64,000 nt of DNA from Siphonodentalium dalli. Lineage: Eukaryota > Mollusca > Scaphopoda > Gadilida > Siphonodentaliidae. Under the pieces are notes generated by a model. That model ran no database searches, was not told where the DNA came from, and worked only from the letters and a program-made list of their open reading frames with translations. This document shows, piece after piece, positions 23,455 to 34,432 of this stretch. The first letter of the stretch is position 1, and the number at the start of each line of letters is the position of its first letter. The stretch spans positions 144,971,950 through 145,035,949 of the forward strand of contig CP136063.1 of NCBI GenBank assembly GCA_032622095.1. The letters are read 5' to 3'. Both the position numbers and the translations under genes were made by a program.

Positions 23455-24270
23455 TGCCATGATTAACCACATTAAATTACCATGGTTAACAAGTGTAAAC
23501 CACCACGTTAAACCAAAGTATAGCACCATGGTAAACCACAGTATACCACCATGGTAACATCACGGTAAACCACAGTATACCATCATGGTAACACCAAGGT
23601 AAACCAAAGTATACCACCATGGTAACACCACAGTATACCACCATGGTAACACCACGGTAAAGTTGGTAAACCACAGTATACCATCATGGTAACACCACGA
23701 TAAACCACAGTATACCATCATGGTAACACCGCGGTGAACCATGGTAACACCACGATAAACCACAGTATTCCATCATGGTAACACCGCGGTGAACGATGGT
23801 AACACCACTGTAAACGACAGTATACCATCATGGTAACACCACGGTAAACCACAGTATACCATCATGGTAACACCACAGTAAACCATCATGGTAACACCAC
23901 GGTAAACCATAGTAACACCACGGTAAACCACAGTACACCACCATGGTAACACCACGGTAAACCAAAGTATACCACCATGGTGACACCATGGTAAACCATG
24001 GTAAAAAAACCGAGATATTTTGGCCGCCCATCGTGGTGTCACCATGGTGGTTTACCAAGGTGGTTTACCATGGTGGTTTACCATGGTGGTTTACCACCAT
24101 GGTAACACCTCGGTAAACCACCACGGTATTACCACCACGGTATTACCACCACGGTAAACCACCAAGGTAAACCACCATGGTGACACCACGATGGGCGGCC
24201 AAAATATCTCGGGTTTTTTACCATGGTTTACCGTGGTGTTTTACCATGGTGGCACCAAGGGGGATTTTTA
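23455..24270 (+). repeat. CCATGG/CCACGG palindromic repeat block, right end present
   Basis: Repeats of ACCATGGTAACACCACGG and TAAACCACAGTATACCA in units of roughly 30-45 bp. The right boundary GGGGGATTTTTATATGGG (about 24,258-24,275) is the exact complement of the left boundary of the block at 12,539. This copy lacks a matching left end. Minus-strand open frames (MVYRGVTMV-type peptides) are translations of the repeat. Confidence 0.75.
23990..24235. repeat. Near-perfect 245-bp palindrome inside the CCATGG block
   Basis: Left arm from about 23,993 (CCATGGTAAAAAAACCGAG, then ATATTTTGGCCGCCCATCG) is mirrored by the right arm ending about 24,233 (CGATGGGCGGCCAAAATATC, then a T-run and ACCATGG). 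The centre lies near 24,115 within GGTGGTTTACC units. A strong hairpin or cruciform former. Confidence 0.8.
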
Positions 24271-24279
24271 TATGGGGAT

Positions 24280-24960
24280 AGTCGAGCTATGATTCCTCTT
24301 TTACCTGAGTTGAGAAATATTCACCCTAATCCAAGATGGCGGCCAAAATGGCCACCAAAAATAAAAAATCGCCGAAAATCGCTGATTTTAACATCAGTGA
24401 TCATTATTATCATGATAAATCCACACCTACTTACTATTGTGAGTTCGGAACACTTAGGCGAAGAACTTTCCTTGTACCATATCCAAATAAAAGCCCCCCA
24501 AATCCAAAATTGCGCCCACAATGGCGGACAGATTTGGAAAAATCACCGAAATTCCCTCATATTCACATCATTGGGTATTATTGTAGAGACAACTCCACCC
24601 ATGCTTACAGTTGAGTTGTAAATATTGAGGTGAAGTAATTACCTTACATCTCATGCAAGAAATGGTTTTCCAAATCGAAGATGGCGGCCAATATGGCGAC
24701 CGAAATTTGAAAACACGCCTGCATTCCTTTACTTTCTTACGATGGGCATTATTGTTTCGCGATTTCTACCCACCATTGCATGTTGATGTGGAATATTGAT
24801 ATGAAGTATTCATTAGGGTTTGGCAATTAATACTCACAGTCAAGATGGCGGCCAAACTGGCGGCCATAAATTGAAAAGAAGTCGATATTATCACATGCTA
24901 ATTTCAACTTTTTGTCATAATATCGGTATGTATGGACGAAACTGTACATAAACCATCTAT
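24280..24960 (+). repeat. GATGGCGGCC array, copy 2
   Basis: ATGGCGG cores at 24336, 24521, 24681 and 24845 (spacing 185, 160 and 164 bp). Three lie in AAGATGGCGGCCAA, matching the YY1 consensus, and two carry an adjacent second GGCC word. Each unit then has ATTATTGT...ACCCA and a TTGAGTTG or TTGATGTGG segment. Most of it returns inverted at 33,910-34,350. No coding sequence; frames at 24223-24621 are accidental. Confidence 0.75.
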
Positions 24961-25125
24961 TAGTTCAACTTAAACGTATCAAAACGCATGACATAGCTCG
25001 TATCCTTCTGGAAAGATGAAAACCCACAATTAATATCGCGATGTGGATTTCGAAATCCATTCTCCACTCAGCGCCGATAATGGCCGTAGGCCTAACCGTA
25101 GGTGTGCCGAATAGTCATATCAGAA
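24432..25125 (+). repeat. Outer left arm of the 24.4-34.4 kb inverted repeat
   Basis: From GAGTTCGGAACACTTAGGCG to about GTGTGCCGAATAGTCATATC, the segment is a diverged reverse complement of 33,715-34,348. The part around 24,990-25,110 is more diverged but still shares GATGAAAACCC, TCGCGATGTG and CCGAATAGTCATAT. Confidence 0.65.
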
Positions 25126-25264
25126 CAATTACCTGATAACAGATTCTGATTTGCCACGTCACGTCCATAATTATCTGGACCAGCTTCCATTTCTTTGTTT
25201 GATAAATCTAGGTCGCCCACACCGACAAAGTATTCACCACTTCCTGGAAGAAGGGTCCCTCTGT

Positions 25265-25649
25265 AACAGGAATCGACCTCGTGGTTCACGTGGTTGGGCA
25301 TATAACACTGAAAACTCTCATTAAGGTTTAGCTCCAGATTCTTTAATCAGCATATGTATACACAATGATTTCTGTAAGGTCTCCCATACTCAATAATTCA
25401 ATGATTCATAATCATAACACAAGTTGGCCTATCTCACGAGCCCCAATTAACCAAACTTTCAGCCTTAGCCCTAACCTGCTAAATCATATTTTACCACATC
25501 TCCATCAATCTATATACCTGCACCCTGCATTCACCATAGTGGAAGGTAAAGCTAATCAGATCTGAGATTTAATTGATAAGAAATAATTAAGATAGATTTT
25601 ATCACTTGGATAGTTAGTATTGACAATATTGATTGTAATGATAATGACC
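25265..25649 (+). repeat. Inner left arm of the 24.4-34.4 kb inverted repeat
   Basis: AACAGGAATCGACCTCGTGG through GATTGTAATGATAATGACC is mirrored at 31182-32322 once the hAT insertion and one target copy there are removed (385 against about 386 bp). The two arms are very similar: the 66-codon frames read from the arms differ at few positions. That frame is present in both arms and ends at the same site, but has no known motif. Confidence 0.8.
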
Positions 25650-27900
25650 AAATGAGACACTGGCGACAGCATCCCTTTTATATAAGAGGCGCGGGCCGGA
25701 CTTGACGCTAATTGACCAATGAAAAGGCCAGAAATTGACAAGTCCCAAAATTTAGAGAAAAGTAAAACTTTAAGAGGATTTGAAAGTTTTAGAAAATACA
25801 GGATAACTTTAATACTAAGCTAAGCTCAGATTAACTAAAGGGGGAGTTTCGATGGGAGGATATAAGCTTTAAAATGATATGTATGAAGACGAAATTGATC
25901 CTCGCATGAAAAATCGCTCCTTTAGTCGATCAGAGATTAGCAGGAATTTGCATATAAAAAATGAGTTGAATATTTGGAAATATTGAGTTTGCACCTAAAG
26001 TGTGCAAAATAAGAGTGGTGCGGTGCAAATCCAACGGGAGCGTTCTTTAGAACAATTTATATTTTATTGCTAGATGTTAAAAGGTCAGCAGAAACTTAAG
26101 TAGCCAAAAATCGCTCCCGATGTATTTGAAACTCACAACTTAGATAATTTGTAATTTACGGCGTATTACGCAGTAAACAAATACCCCACGCACATGCGAC
26201 GAAATAGTTCCCTAACAACAATTATGATTAAAAATACAAATCAAACACGAATGCAAAGCACAATTATCAATAAACACAATCTCATGAACTCATTAAATAA
26301 ATTGGCCGAAATTGTCAACGAGCAACTTCGTCAAGCAAACTTTCAGAAAATGAATATTTACGCTTCAACTTCAATTTTCATGAACAATCCATGATAAAAA
26401 GAATTACTTGTTTGGCTACGTTTAAAATGACTCAACAACAACCCAATAATTATCAACACACACAGAGTCGAATCCGCGATCTCCGGTAAAATTATTAAAT
26501 CCAGACCAGTCCAGACTCCAGTCCAATCATGGCCGATGTAATTTGTAAACAAATGCCCTGATCATATCTAATGTGCTCGTGACAAATGTCATGTCATTAG
26601 CATTGTAATAAAGCTGAAAAATGTTAAAAGGGTTGTAATCGGGTAACACATTTTATTTATTTCCAATAAATTTTGCATGTTGATCAGCCTGGTTTATGAT
26701 AAGTTGTGTTCACATCAGTAACTATACACGTTGTAATAGCCGCTTTTTCGAAAATTGGACAAATAAAAAACGCGGCACGAACTTTGAGTGTTCAATCGAG
26801 CTTTACAAAAACATGAATACGGCTGAAATGAACAGACATAAGTATAGTATAGTGTAGATAAGAAGCAGAGACATGGAATATAGACATACACTACTTGTTC
26901 AAATGTTTCTAACATTGAGTTTTCGAGTTGTATTTTCACTGAAATTATAATGGAATTCTCGTTCCGCGCTTTAGCGTCATCCGGGGACGTCGTGTGGGGC
27001 GACGGTTATAGACTCGCCCAATTTTCTTAAAGTGTCACTACGTGATGTGACTCGTCTACTGCAAAGTCTATGCACTGATAGACGCAAGTCACGCGGTAGC
27101 CTCTCGACCAATCAAATGCCCGCATTTCGACGAAAACGAAAGTAGTTGTAATTATATGATGAATGAACAAAGTTTATTGACATTTGTTAGGCGTCTGCTA
27201 TTTTACTAAGCAAAGTTAGTACGCCACTGCAAAATAGTGATCACGTGAACTAGCTTCCAGATTTGTGTGAATAGAATTGACAAAATAAATGTTGTGAAAA
27301 TGTGATGTTGTCATGAGATGAGACCTTACTGTTTAGTTGAAGCGTGATATGAGGCATAAAAATGGTAAGTGTGAGCATATGAACTTTTGTATTATTTATG
27401 CAATATGGGAATGAAAAATGATAAAATGAAATGTGTAACGAGCGAGCCGCGAGAGACGATTTCCGGTGAAATCGAATTATGAAAAGTGCGCACATACATT
27501 TTATGATATTTGAGAAGAATGACTGTATGTGGCGAGGTGAGATTTTACAGACGGATGAATTGAAGGTTACGGAGTATGTAATAAATGAAAGTATGACATT
27601 TGGTGGAGTTTAAATGAAGCTACGGATGACTGAATTTTTAATGTTTCCTAACTTCCCGATATAACATTACTACGCAAATTTGAACGAGCTATATAGTTAC
27701 GAATTATGGACCCGAAGGTCATTACACATCCCCCACCCAAAAATTATAAATTTCTCCTGGAATTTGACATCTTCTTCAGAGGTCATCAGTTAATCATCTT
27801 CTTATGAGATCATCTTCTTCTGAGATTCTGAGTAAATAAAATTAGACACAAACTCCCACTGCCGCACCGGTCGTCTTAGAACTAGAATTTGATAACGGAT
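25650..27900. other. Unassigned interior of the inverted-repeat complex
   Basis: AT-rich DNA with only short frames. No long terminal repeat, primer-binding site or coding domain was recognised, although retroelement remnants follow on the minus strand. Confidence 0.5.
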
Positions 27901-27917
27901 CTGGGACCGATTAAACT

Positions 27918-29502
27918 TCACTCGACATCTGGCGTCAACCGCAACGGAATGTCACGCACCGCTCTCAGCACATCCGTAGGCTCACTGTCCCGGTATCTCG
28001 CAGCTGCTTCCATCTGTCGCACGAAAGTGTCCACCTGTCCACCCGAAAGTTCCCCATTTGCTACTGCCCTTAACATTGAATAATTGTAGTATAGGAGTTT
28101 ATTGAATGACCTCTGTACTTTGGCGTCTCCTTCTAATGACAACAATTTCGTGCCCGGCAGCGCCAACATAGTGTAACGGTCGAGCAGCTCTGTTTCCTCT
28201 GGGTTAATTTCTTTACTGATGTTTAATTCCAAATGTCCGGCCATCACCTTGAATACGCGAAGCTTTTGCTTGCTTGAATACCCCCTCCAACACTTAGGTG
28301 GCCACTCCATACATCTGGGGAGCGTAACCTTCATGTCACCCCATTCACGACGAGCCGGTTGGAACATTGGCATCGCCCCAGTTGATATCAAACTTCTGTG
28401 CCCATTGAGCCGCATCACTGATCTTGTTGCTAGCTTCTGTCATTTTCCTATCCTTTCACTCCTCTACTTATTCCACCGCTTCCCTCTTTCTCTTCTTCTC
28501 CCCCTCTACTACATGAACCTCCGACCTAACTTTCTTCTCTGGACCCTCGCTTGCACTTTCCTCCATTACCTTCGCTGATCTGACCTTATCTGCAACCTCG
28601 CTTTCCTCATCCACTTTCCCCGATCTGACTTTCTTCTCCATGACATTACATTCCTCCGCCACCTTTTCGGTTTCCCATATATCTCGAATGCAGCCTATCG
28701 GCACATTCAGTGCCACGCTTAGCTGGTGTTTTTTCTTTGGCTGCAATGCCCTTGGGTACGTTCTCTTCCTTTGAGGGAATTCTCCTGAGCCGCCCTTGTA
28801 AATATTTGCTTTCCGGGATAGGGATTCCGTTGCTCTAGCGTCTAGCGTCACAATTCGCATCTTCTAGTCGTGCATACTGCATCTCCCCGTCCTGATAGAA
28901 GTAGACTTCGTACTTTGGAACGTCGATTTTTAGGAGGGTGATTTTTCTGTCGGTCATCTCGGGCTTGGCAGGGTCATAGTTGTCAGTCATATTGGTGATG
29001 GCATCCAATTGATCTTTCTCAACTATACAAGATATTGCCGATTCATTTGGGGTCTTCTCCTGGTGAGGCAATTCTGTAACTTCATCCTCAGGCAATTCTG
29101 TAACTTTATTCTCCGTGTTCGTTTCTGATGTCGTCCTCCAGCCCTGCACCCATGTCTCCCGCGATATTATACGTCCACCTGGGCTAGCGGCGATCTTTGA
29201 CAACATCAACATTCTCGCTTCCACTGCAGCTTTAGATATCCGGTCGGTGGGTGTTGTGAACCAGTCAGAATCCGTTCGCTTTATTGAAAAAATAATCTTG
29301 TACACTGAGGGTCTCCGGCACGTGTTCCGCCTTTGCGTGCTTCTTTAGGTCGGCCGTTCTCCCGAACAGGGACTTTTCCTCGCTGCACCACGGGCACTCT
29401 ACTTGAAACATCTTATGGAGGGCTGAAGCGAGATGGTTCCTCAGCTCCTTCCGGGTGGGCATCACGTCAGCACACAGCCAGCATTCTAGTTCATTGGTTG
29501 CC
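27918..29502 (-). pseudogene. Decayed mobile-element-like gene with two C2H2 fingers
   Basis: Read on the minus strand, a good 3' splice acceptor (T-rich tract then CACAG, about 29,503) precedes a frame with two C2H2 fingers: CWLC...H-x5-H, then CPWC...H-x4-H (about 29,480-29,365). The frame shifts at a T6 run near 29,290, continues as an acidic to mixed region with KITLLKIDVPKYEVYF (about 28,965-28,900), shifts again near 28,850 into a K/E-rich stretch, and ends with a 166-codon frame (28418-27918) rich in charged helices. It lies downstream of the integrase on the same strand and shares a 79-bp segment with it. A gag-like or accessory protein of a retroelement is plausible; no family was recognised. 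Confidence 0.5.
28899..28977 (-). repeat. 79-bp segment shared with 31109-31187
   Basis: Begins AAGTAGACTTCGTACTTTGG and ends GGGCTTGGCAGGGTCAT. It differs from the copy at 31109-31187 by only a few bases. Both copies are read in the same coding frame (KITLLKID.PKYEV), one in the zinc-finger frame and one at the start of the integrase frame. Confidence 0.85.
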
Positions 29503-29856
29503 GCCTGTGAAAAATAAAAAGATTTGTCTCAGTCATGAGGCATTTCAATGGGGGTGTAGCTGTAACTGCCAAAGAGACTGGGAGAAAATAAATGCCACAT
29601 AGATCACACCCTATTCATTTCTTTGTAACAGTGTTTCATGATCGCCTAATGTGCGCTCTCTCCCATGACCTCGGGTACCTATGATGTCGAGTAATTCACC
29701 CCCTGTGAAAATTCTCCTTTTCCTGTGATTTGTTCATACTCCTATCATCTGTGGTAATGACTGTTCCAGGAACTAATTCCCCACATCGCGCCCTTGATTT
29801 TGACGCCCCCCCCCCCATTTATTGACGTTCGGTTCCAAGTTTTCTCTGCGCCCTGA
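29503..29856. other. Spacer between zinc-finger frame and integrase 3' end
   Basis: Contains the putative splice acceptor (minus strand) at its left edge and a C9 run near 29,806. No coding signal. Confidence 0.4.
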
Positions 29857-31167
29857 CTATCCGGGTAGCGTCCTCCTCTTATAAGCCGTTAATCTGTCGA
29901 TATGGACAACCTTGCCACTTTTACTGTTGCTCTTGCTAACCTCATACAACGAATCCGAGATTTTGCGTATAATGATGTAGGGCCCCTTCCATTTGATAGC
30001 TAATTTCGGACTGACCCCTTTTCGGCGACCTGGGTCGAACAACCAAACTGCCTGCCACGGAACTAATGTTCGTTTCTTGGCTTTTGCATCGTACAGTCTG
30101 CGATTATGTTCAAATGCTGTTTTCAGATTTTTTTTCGGCCACCACATGTACATTTTCTAATTTTTCTGCGAGTCGCTTTGTGTATTCGGCTATTCGCTAA
30201 CTGAAGTCTCCTCGCGTCTGTTGGGGACTGGTATGAATGCTTGCATTGGCATCGTTGCTTCGCGCCCTAACATCATCATGTTGGGGGTTTTGCCTTTGGT
30301 CGCATGATTCGAAGCGCGATATGCCGCCATAACTTGTGGTAGGTATTGGCCCAATTCGTCCTGTTTGTCATGACAGAACGCAGATAACATGGCTTCTACT
30401 TTCCTGTTTGCGCATTATATCATGCCATTGCTGCACGGCCTATAGCCTGACGTATGCGTCTTCTCTATGTGCAGTAATTTGCACACTTCTGCAAGCAATT
30501 TGGACTCAAAATCGGCCCCCCTGGTCGGTATGTACCTGCATGGGTGTTCCCATCTTGCGACAAACTCATTGACAAATACCTCAGCGATTGTGGCAGCTTG
30601 GTGGTTTGGCAGGGCATACGCCTCTACCCATTTTGTGAAATAACACCCTATCACTATGATGTATCGGTTACCTTTGATAGTAAGTGGCAGAGGGCCCATG
30701 ATATCCATAGCAACCCTTTCTAGGGGTTCTCCCACTATGTATTTCCCAATGGGTGCTTTCTTGGCTTTGAGTTGCTTTCGAGCGCCGCACTGATGGCAGG
30801 AGGCACAATATTCTTTGACAGCTCTCTTCACATTTGGCCAATAGAAAGCCTGTTTTACCCTGCTCAGCATTTTATCTGCCCCCAGGTGACCTGCCGTTGG
30901 TACGTCGTGATAGTTTCTGAGTACTTCATGCCTTTTCTGGTCTTGGACCACAATTTGCAATGTCGGTCTGTCGTCACCGGCCCGATGCCAATTTCGGCAA
31001 AGTATTCCATTTTCCACGGTCAGATTCTCCCATTGGCCCAACAGTGTCTTCATCTCAGCTGAGTTACTGCATATTTCTGACAATTCTGGCTTAGTTTCTT
31101 CGTCTTCTAAGTAGACTTCGTACTTTGGAAAGTCGATTTTTAGGAGGGTGATTTTTCTGTCGGTCAT
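29857..31167 (-). pseudogene. Ty3/Gypsy-type integrase remnant (HHCC, rve core, GPY/F)
   Basis: Minus strand. The first frame (31167-30415, 250 codons) has an HHCC zinc motif (H87, H94, C121, C124) and the integrase core starting at D155 in AMDIMGPLP. The second catalytic Asp is missing: the conserved T-D-x-G step reads TRG at about residues 216-218. At the position expected for the catalytic Glu, just after SNGMI, there is a stop codon. The same frame resumes (30390-30190, integrase C-terminal helices), stops again, and after compensating shifts gives the GPY/F-type segment KWKGPYIIIRKISDSLYEV (30153-29857). No reverse transcriptase, RNase H or protease lies upstream. A dead copy. Absence of RT and location between inverted arms also allow a Ginger-type DNA transposon. 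Confidence 0.85.
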
Positions 31168-31187
31168 TTCGGGCTTGGCAGGGTCAT
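31109..31187 (-). repeat. 79-bp segment shared with 28899-28977
   Basis: The near-identical copy at the 5' edge of the integrase frame. It ends where the inverted-repeat arm begins (GGTCATTATC), so the arm boundary and the edge of this duplicated coding segment coincide within a few bases. Confidence 0.85.
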
Positions 31188-32322
31188 TATCCAGGGGTGG
31201 CGCCAGTGGGGGTACGGGGGGGGGGCTACAACCCCCTTGTCTGGGAGCTCTAGCCCCCTCGTCGGGGATTTTCTATATGTAAATCGGTTGTGTGTATAAG
31301 ATGAAGTAATCATGTACAGACTGTCAGAGAGAGAACATACAGCGGAATATATCCCACACAAAATATTCATGGCACATGTTCCCATTAAATCCGGGGGTAT
31401 TCCCCTGTATTGTTACACCATCAGCGTTTTGGTGGTAATAAAAATCTATTGAAACATGTGTGCTTTATCATTGCTGGCTACTCTGGCATTCGTCACAATG
31501 GCCACATTGGTCTATAGAACCATTGAGTACCTACAGTATGGCCACATATTAGCTATATCCCCGACAGTGAAACACCATGCTGGCACTTGCAACTAATGAA
31601 ATTAGAAATTAGAACTGACACAGAAGACAAGTGGCCTCCCTAGAATATAGGAATTTTCACAACAATTCATGGGTTTTAATCTTCGAGTTATCTCATCTGC
31701 TAATTATGGCTGATGTATTGCTAAACTTTATGATGACTCCCTCGCCTTTTGGCCCGGCCCGGAACCATCATGTGTCATGTGTTACGTTCAGAGACTATAA
31801 TTACTTCAATATGGTTTTGTTCATTGGTTCGCCACACACACTATGTGCGCTCATTTCACATACCAACAGGCAATATGGTGTAATTTAGTGTAGCCCCCCT
31901 GTCGGGGAGAACAGCTCCCCTGTCGGGGATTTTCTGGTGCCACCCCTGTCATTATCATTACAATCAATATTGTCAATACTAACTATCCAAGTGATAAAAT
32001 CTATCTTAATTATTTATTATCAATTAAATCTCAGATCTGATTAGATTTACCTTCCACTGTGGTGAGTGCAGGGTGCGGGTATATAGATTGATGGAGATGT
32101 GGTAAAATATGATTTAGCAGGTTAGGGCTAAGGCTGAAAGTTTGGTTAATTGGGGCTCGTAAGATAGGCCTACTTGTGTTATGATTATGAATCATTGAAT
32201 TATTGAGTATGGGAGACCTTACAGAAATCATTGTGTATACATATGCTGATTAAAGAATCTGGAGCTAAACCTTAATGAGAGTTTTCAGTGGTATATGCCC
32301 AACCACGAGGTCGATTCCTGTT
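31182..32322 (-). repeat. Inner right arm of the 24.4-34.4 kb inverted repeat
   Basis: Reverse complement of 25265-25649, interrupted by the hAT element. It carries the mirror copy of the 66-codon frame (32231-32031). Confidence 0.8.
31184..31946. mobile_element. 747-bp non-autonomous hAT-type element
   Basis: The element at 31192-31938 begins CAGGGGTGGCGCCAG and ends CTGGTGCCACCCCTG (14 of 15 bases inverted-complementary). A perfect 8-bp target duplication TCATTATC flanks it (31184-31191 and 31939-31946). CAG...CTG ends plus 8-bp duplication define the hAT superfamily. Subterminal GTCGGGGATTTTCT occurs near both ends. No transposase frame. It interrupts the right inner arm of the large inverted repeat, and the left arm (ATGATAATGACC at about 25,638-25,649) shows the uninterrupted site. 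Confidence 0.9.
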
Positions 32323-33714
32323 CCACCTCTAATCATAACGTTTCAAACAGCTCATTTTCCGGTGTCTAGCTTACGATTTTAAATATTTGCTAAATATGGG
32401 ATTTGTGCGTCATCTTGAACTAGGAAGGTATATGGTCGATGAGTATACAAGCTTACAGAAGATCATCTCTATGTATGTGTCTCATACCCCATGGGGATAA
32501 CGACATGTACAACTGGCGAACCAGTTAGCTAGTCACTTCTCAATAGATGGTTCGTCAACTCACAAACTCAGCGAACTCATTGGACAACTTTGACAGTGTT
32601 TCGAAGGTTGCTAGCTGTCTCATTCCCTTGGACAGATGTCTATCTGCTAAGGAGAAGACCATAATGTACCGACTACACCACACTTCTTGACCATGATCCG
32701 AAGCAAACTGTGTGACGTCCAGCAGTTGTCTCGTCGAATATCTCCCAGCAGACAAGAACAATACTCGCGGTGCTAGTTTGTGGACATGCGCCATGATAGT
32801 GGGAATGAAATGGCCACGGTATACACCACCCCTATACCTGGTGCATGGTTAAGATATAGAATGTAATGCGTGTCAGTTGTTTTTTTGGTGTGGTAAGATT
32901 GTATTTCCATATCCGTTTCGAAGCCGTTCTGATTCAACTTGACCAGACGTACAATTTTGTCTGGATAGTACTATGCTAGCCTCCCCCAAAACAGTCGGAT
33001 GGACTAAAGGATAATGTCTTTATGGCATGAAGGTATGCGTTTTGTTATCATCTCGCAGGGTTAGTGTCAGTATGTGGGCGGTATTATTCAAGAAAATGTC
33101 AGGAACTGTGGTGCATTTATTTCACTATGTATTTAAAGCACAATTTATAGTCTCGATGGCAATGGCTGTGGACGTTGGGGAACGCGACCTTTATGATCAT
33201 ATAGCTTTATATATATATAACTTTAGAATATAGTAGTTAATGTCTTATGTAGGACAATGGTAGCAATGGTGATGTTACCATTAAATCACTTGGTGTGCCC
33301 AACGTATGTTGGACTGAATGCCAGAGCTCATGAACGTAACATTCCTCTGGATGTTCTTCGCGTTGAACATTTCACCCTTGTGTTGATGGCATTTGTACTT
33401 TCTTGAAACATACCGACCACCACCCAGCGTGAGTATGACATATCAGCCAACTATCAAAGGCATCGCCTTTAAGACTACACCCCAGTCTGGGTGGGTCTTA
33501 TACAGTAGCCAATTCAAAGCATTCGAAACAAAGACGTGAGCTGGACACCGGCATATTTATTGTTTGAAACATTCCGATTATTGGGACCCTTCTACAAAGA
33601 AGTGTAGAAAACTGTGTTGTTGTGAGCGAGATAGATTAATCTGACGAAGAGATGGAAACTGGTCATGATAATGCTGAATGTGGCAAATCAGAATAAGCTC
33701 ATGTACTGTTGTTT
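32323..33714. other. Right-arm-specific segment, unassigned
   Basis: The left arm has only about 139 bp between inner and outer segments (25,126-25,264), while the right has about 1.4 kb here. It is therefore either an insertion or the piece lost on the left. No terminal repeats were found, and the frames at 32555-32794 (minus) and 33027-33233 (plus) were not recognised. Confidence 0.45.
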
Positions 33715-34348
33715 TGATTCTTGGAAGTCATAATTTGACTATTCGGCGCACCTATATACGGTTACGACCAGTATGGGCTCTTTATAGTCAAGAATGGATT
33801 TTGAAATGTCACATCGCGATTGAGGGTTTTCATCCTTCCAAAATGCTACGACTTATATTGGAACTAATCGATGGCTTATATTATGTACCGTTTAGTATGT
33901 TATAATATCGACTTCTTTTCAATTTCTGGCCGCCAGTTTGGCCACCATCTTGACTGTGAGTATCAATTGCCAAACCCTAATGAATACTTCATATCGATAT
34001 TCCATATCAACATGTAATGGTGGGTAGAAATCGCGAAACAATAACGCCCATAGTAAGAAGGTAAATGTAGACGTGTTTTCAAATTTCGGTCGCCATTTTG
34101 GCCGCCATCTTCGATTTGGAAGACCATTTCTTGCATGAGATGTAAGGTAATTCCTTCACTTCACTATTCCAATTCAACTGTAAGCATGGGTGGAGTTGTC
34201 TCGACAATAATGCCCAATAATGTGAATATGAGGGAATTTCGGTGATTTTTCAAAATCTGTCCGCCATTGTGGGCGCCATTTTGGATTTGGGGGACTTTTA
34301 TTTCGATATGGTACAAGGAAAGTTCTTCGCCTAAGTGTTCCGAACTCA
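33715..34348 (-). repeat. Outer right arm with GATGGCGGCC array, copy 3
   Basis: Reverse complement of 24,432-25,125. GGCCACCATCTTGA (about 33,939), GGCCGCCATCTTCG (about 34,100) and GGGCGCCATTTTGG (about 34,270) are the inverted forms of the GATGGCGGCC words, spaced about 160-170 bp apart. Confidence 0.75.
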
Positions 34349-34349
34349 T

Positions 34350-34432
34350 AATATATATATATGTATTGTGTCAGCCAAAAGCGAACGCGAACCGCGAACC
34401 GCGAATCGCGAACGGTATATATAGTATAATTT
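34350..34432 (+). repeat. Short module shared with 51,318-51,372
   Basis: An AT-repeat followed by TGTATTGTGTCAGCCAAAAG, repeated CGAACCGCGAA words and GGTATATATAGTATAAT. The complement occurs at 51,318-51,372, again at the edge of a GATGGCGGCC array and a simple repeat. It marks a shared junction between two repeat complexes. Confidence 0.7.
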
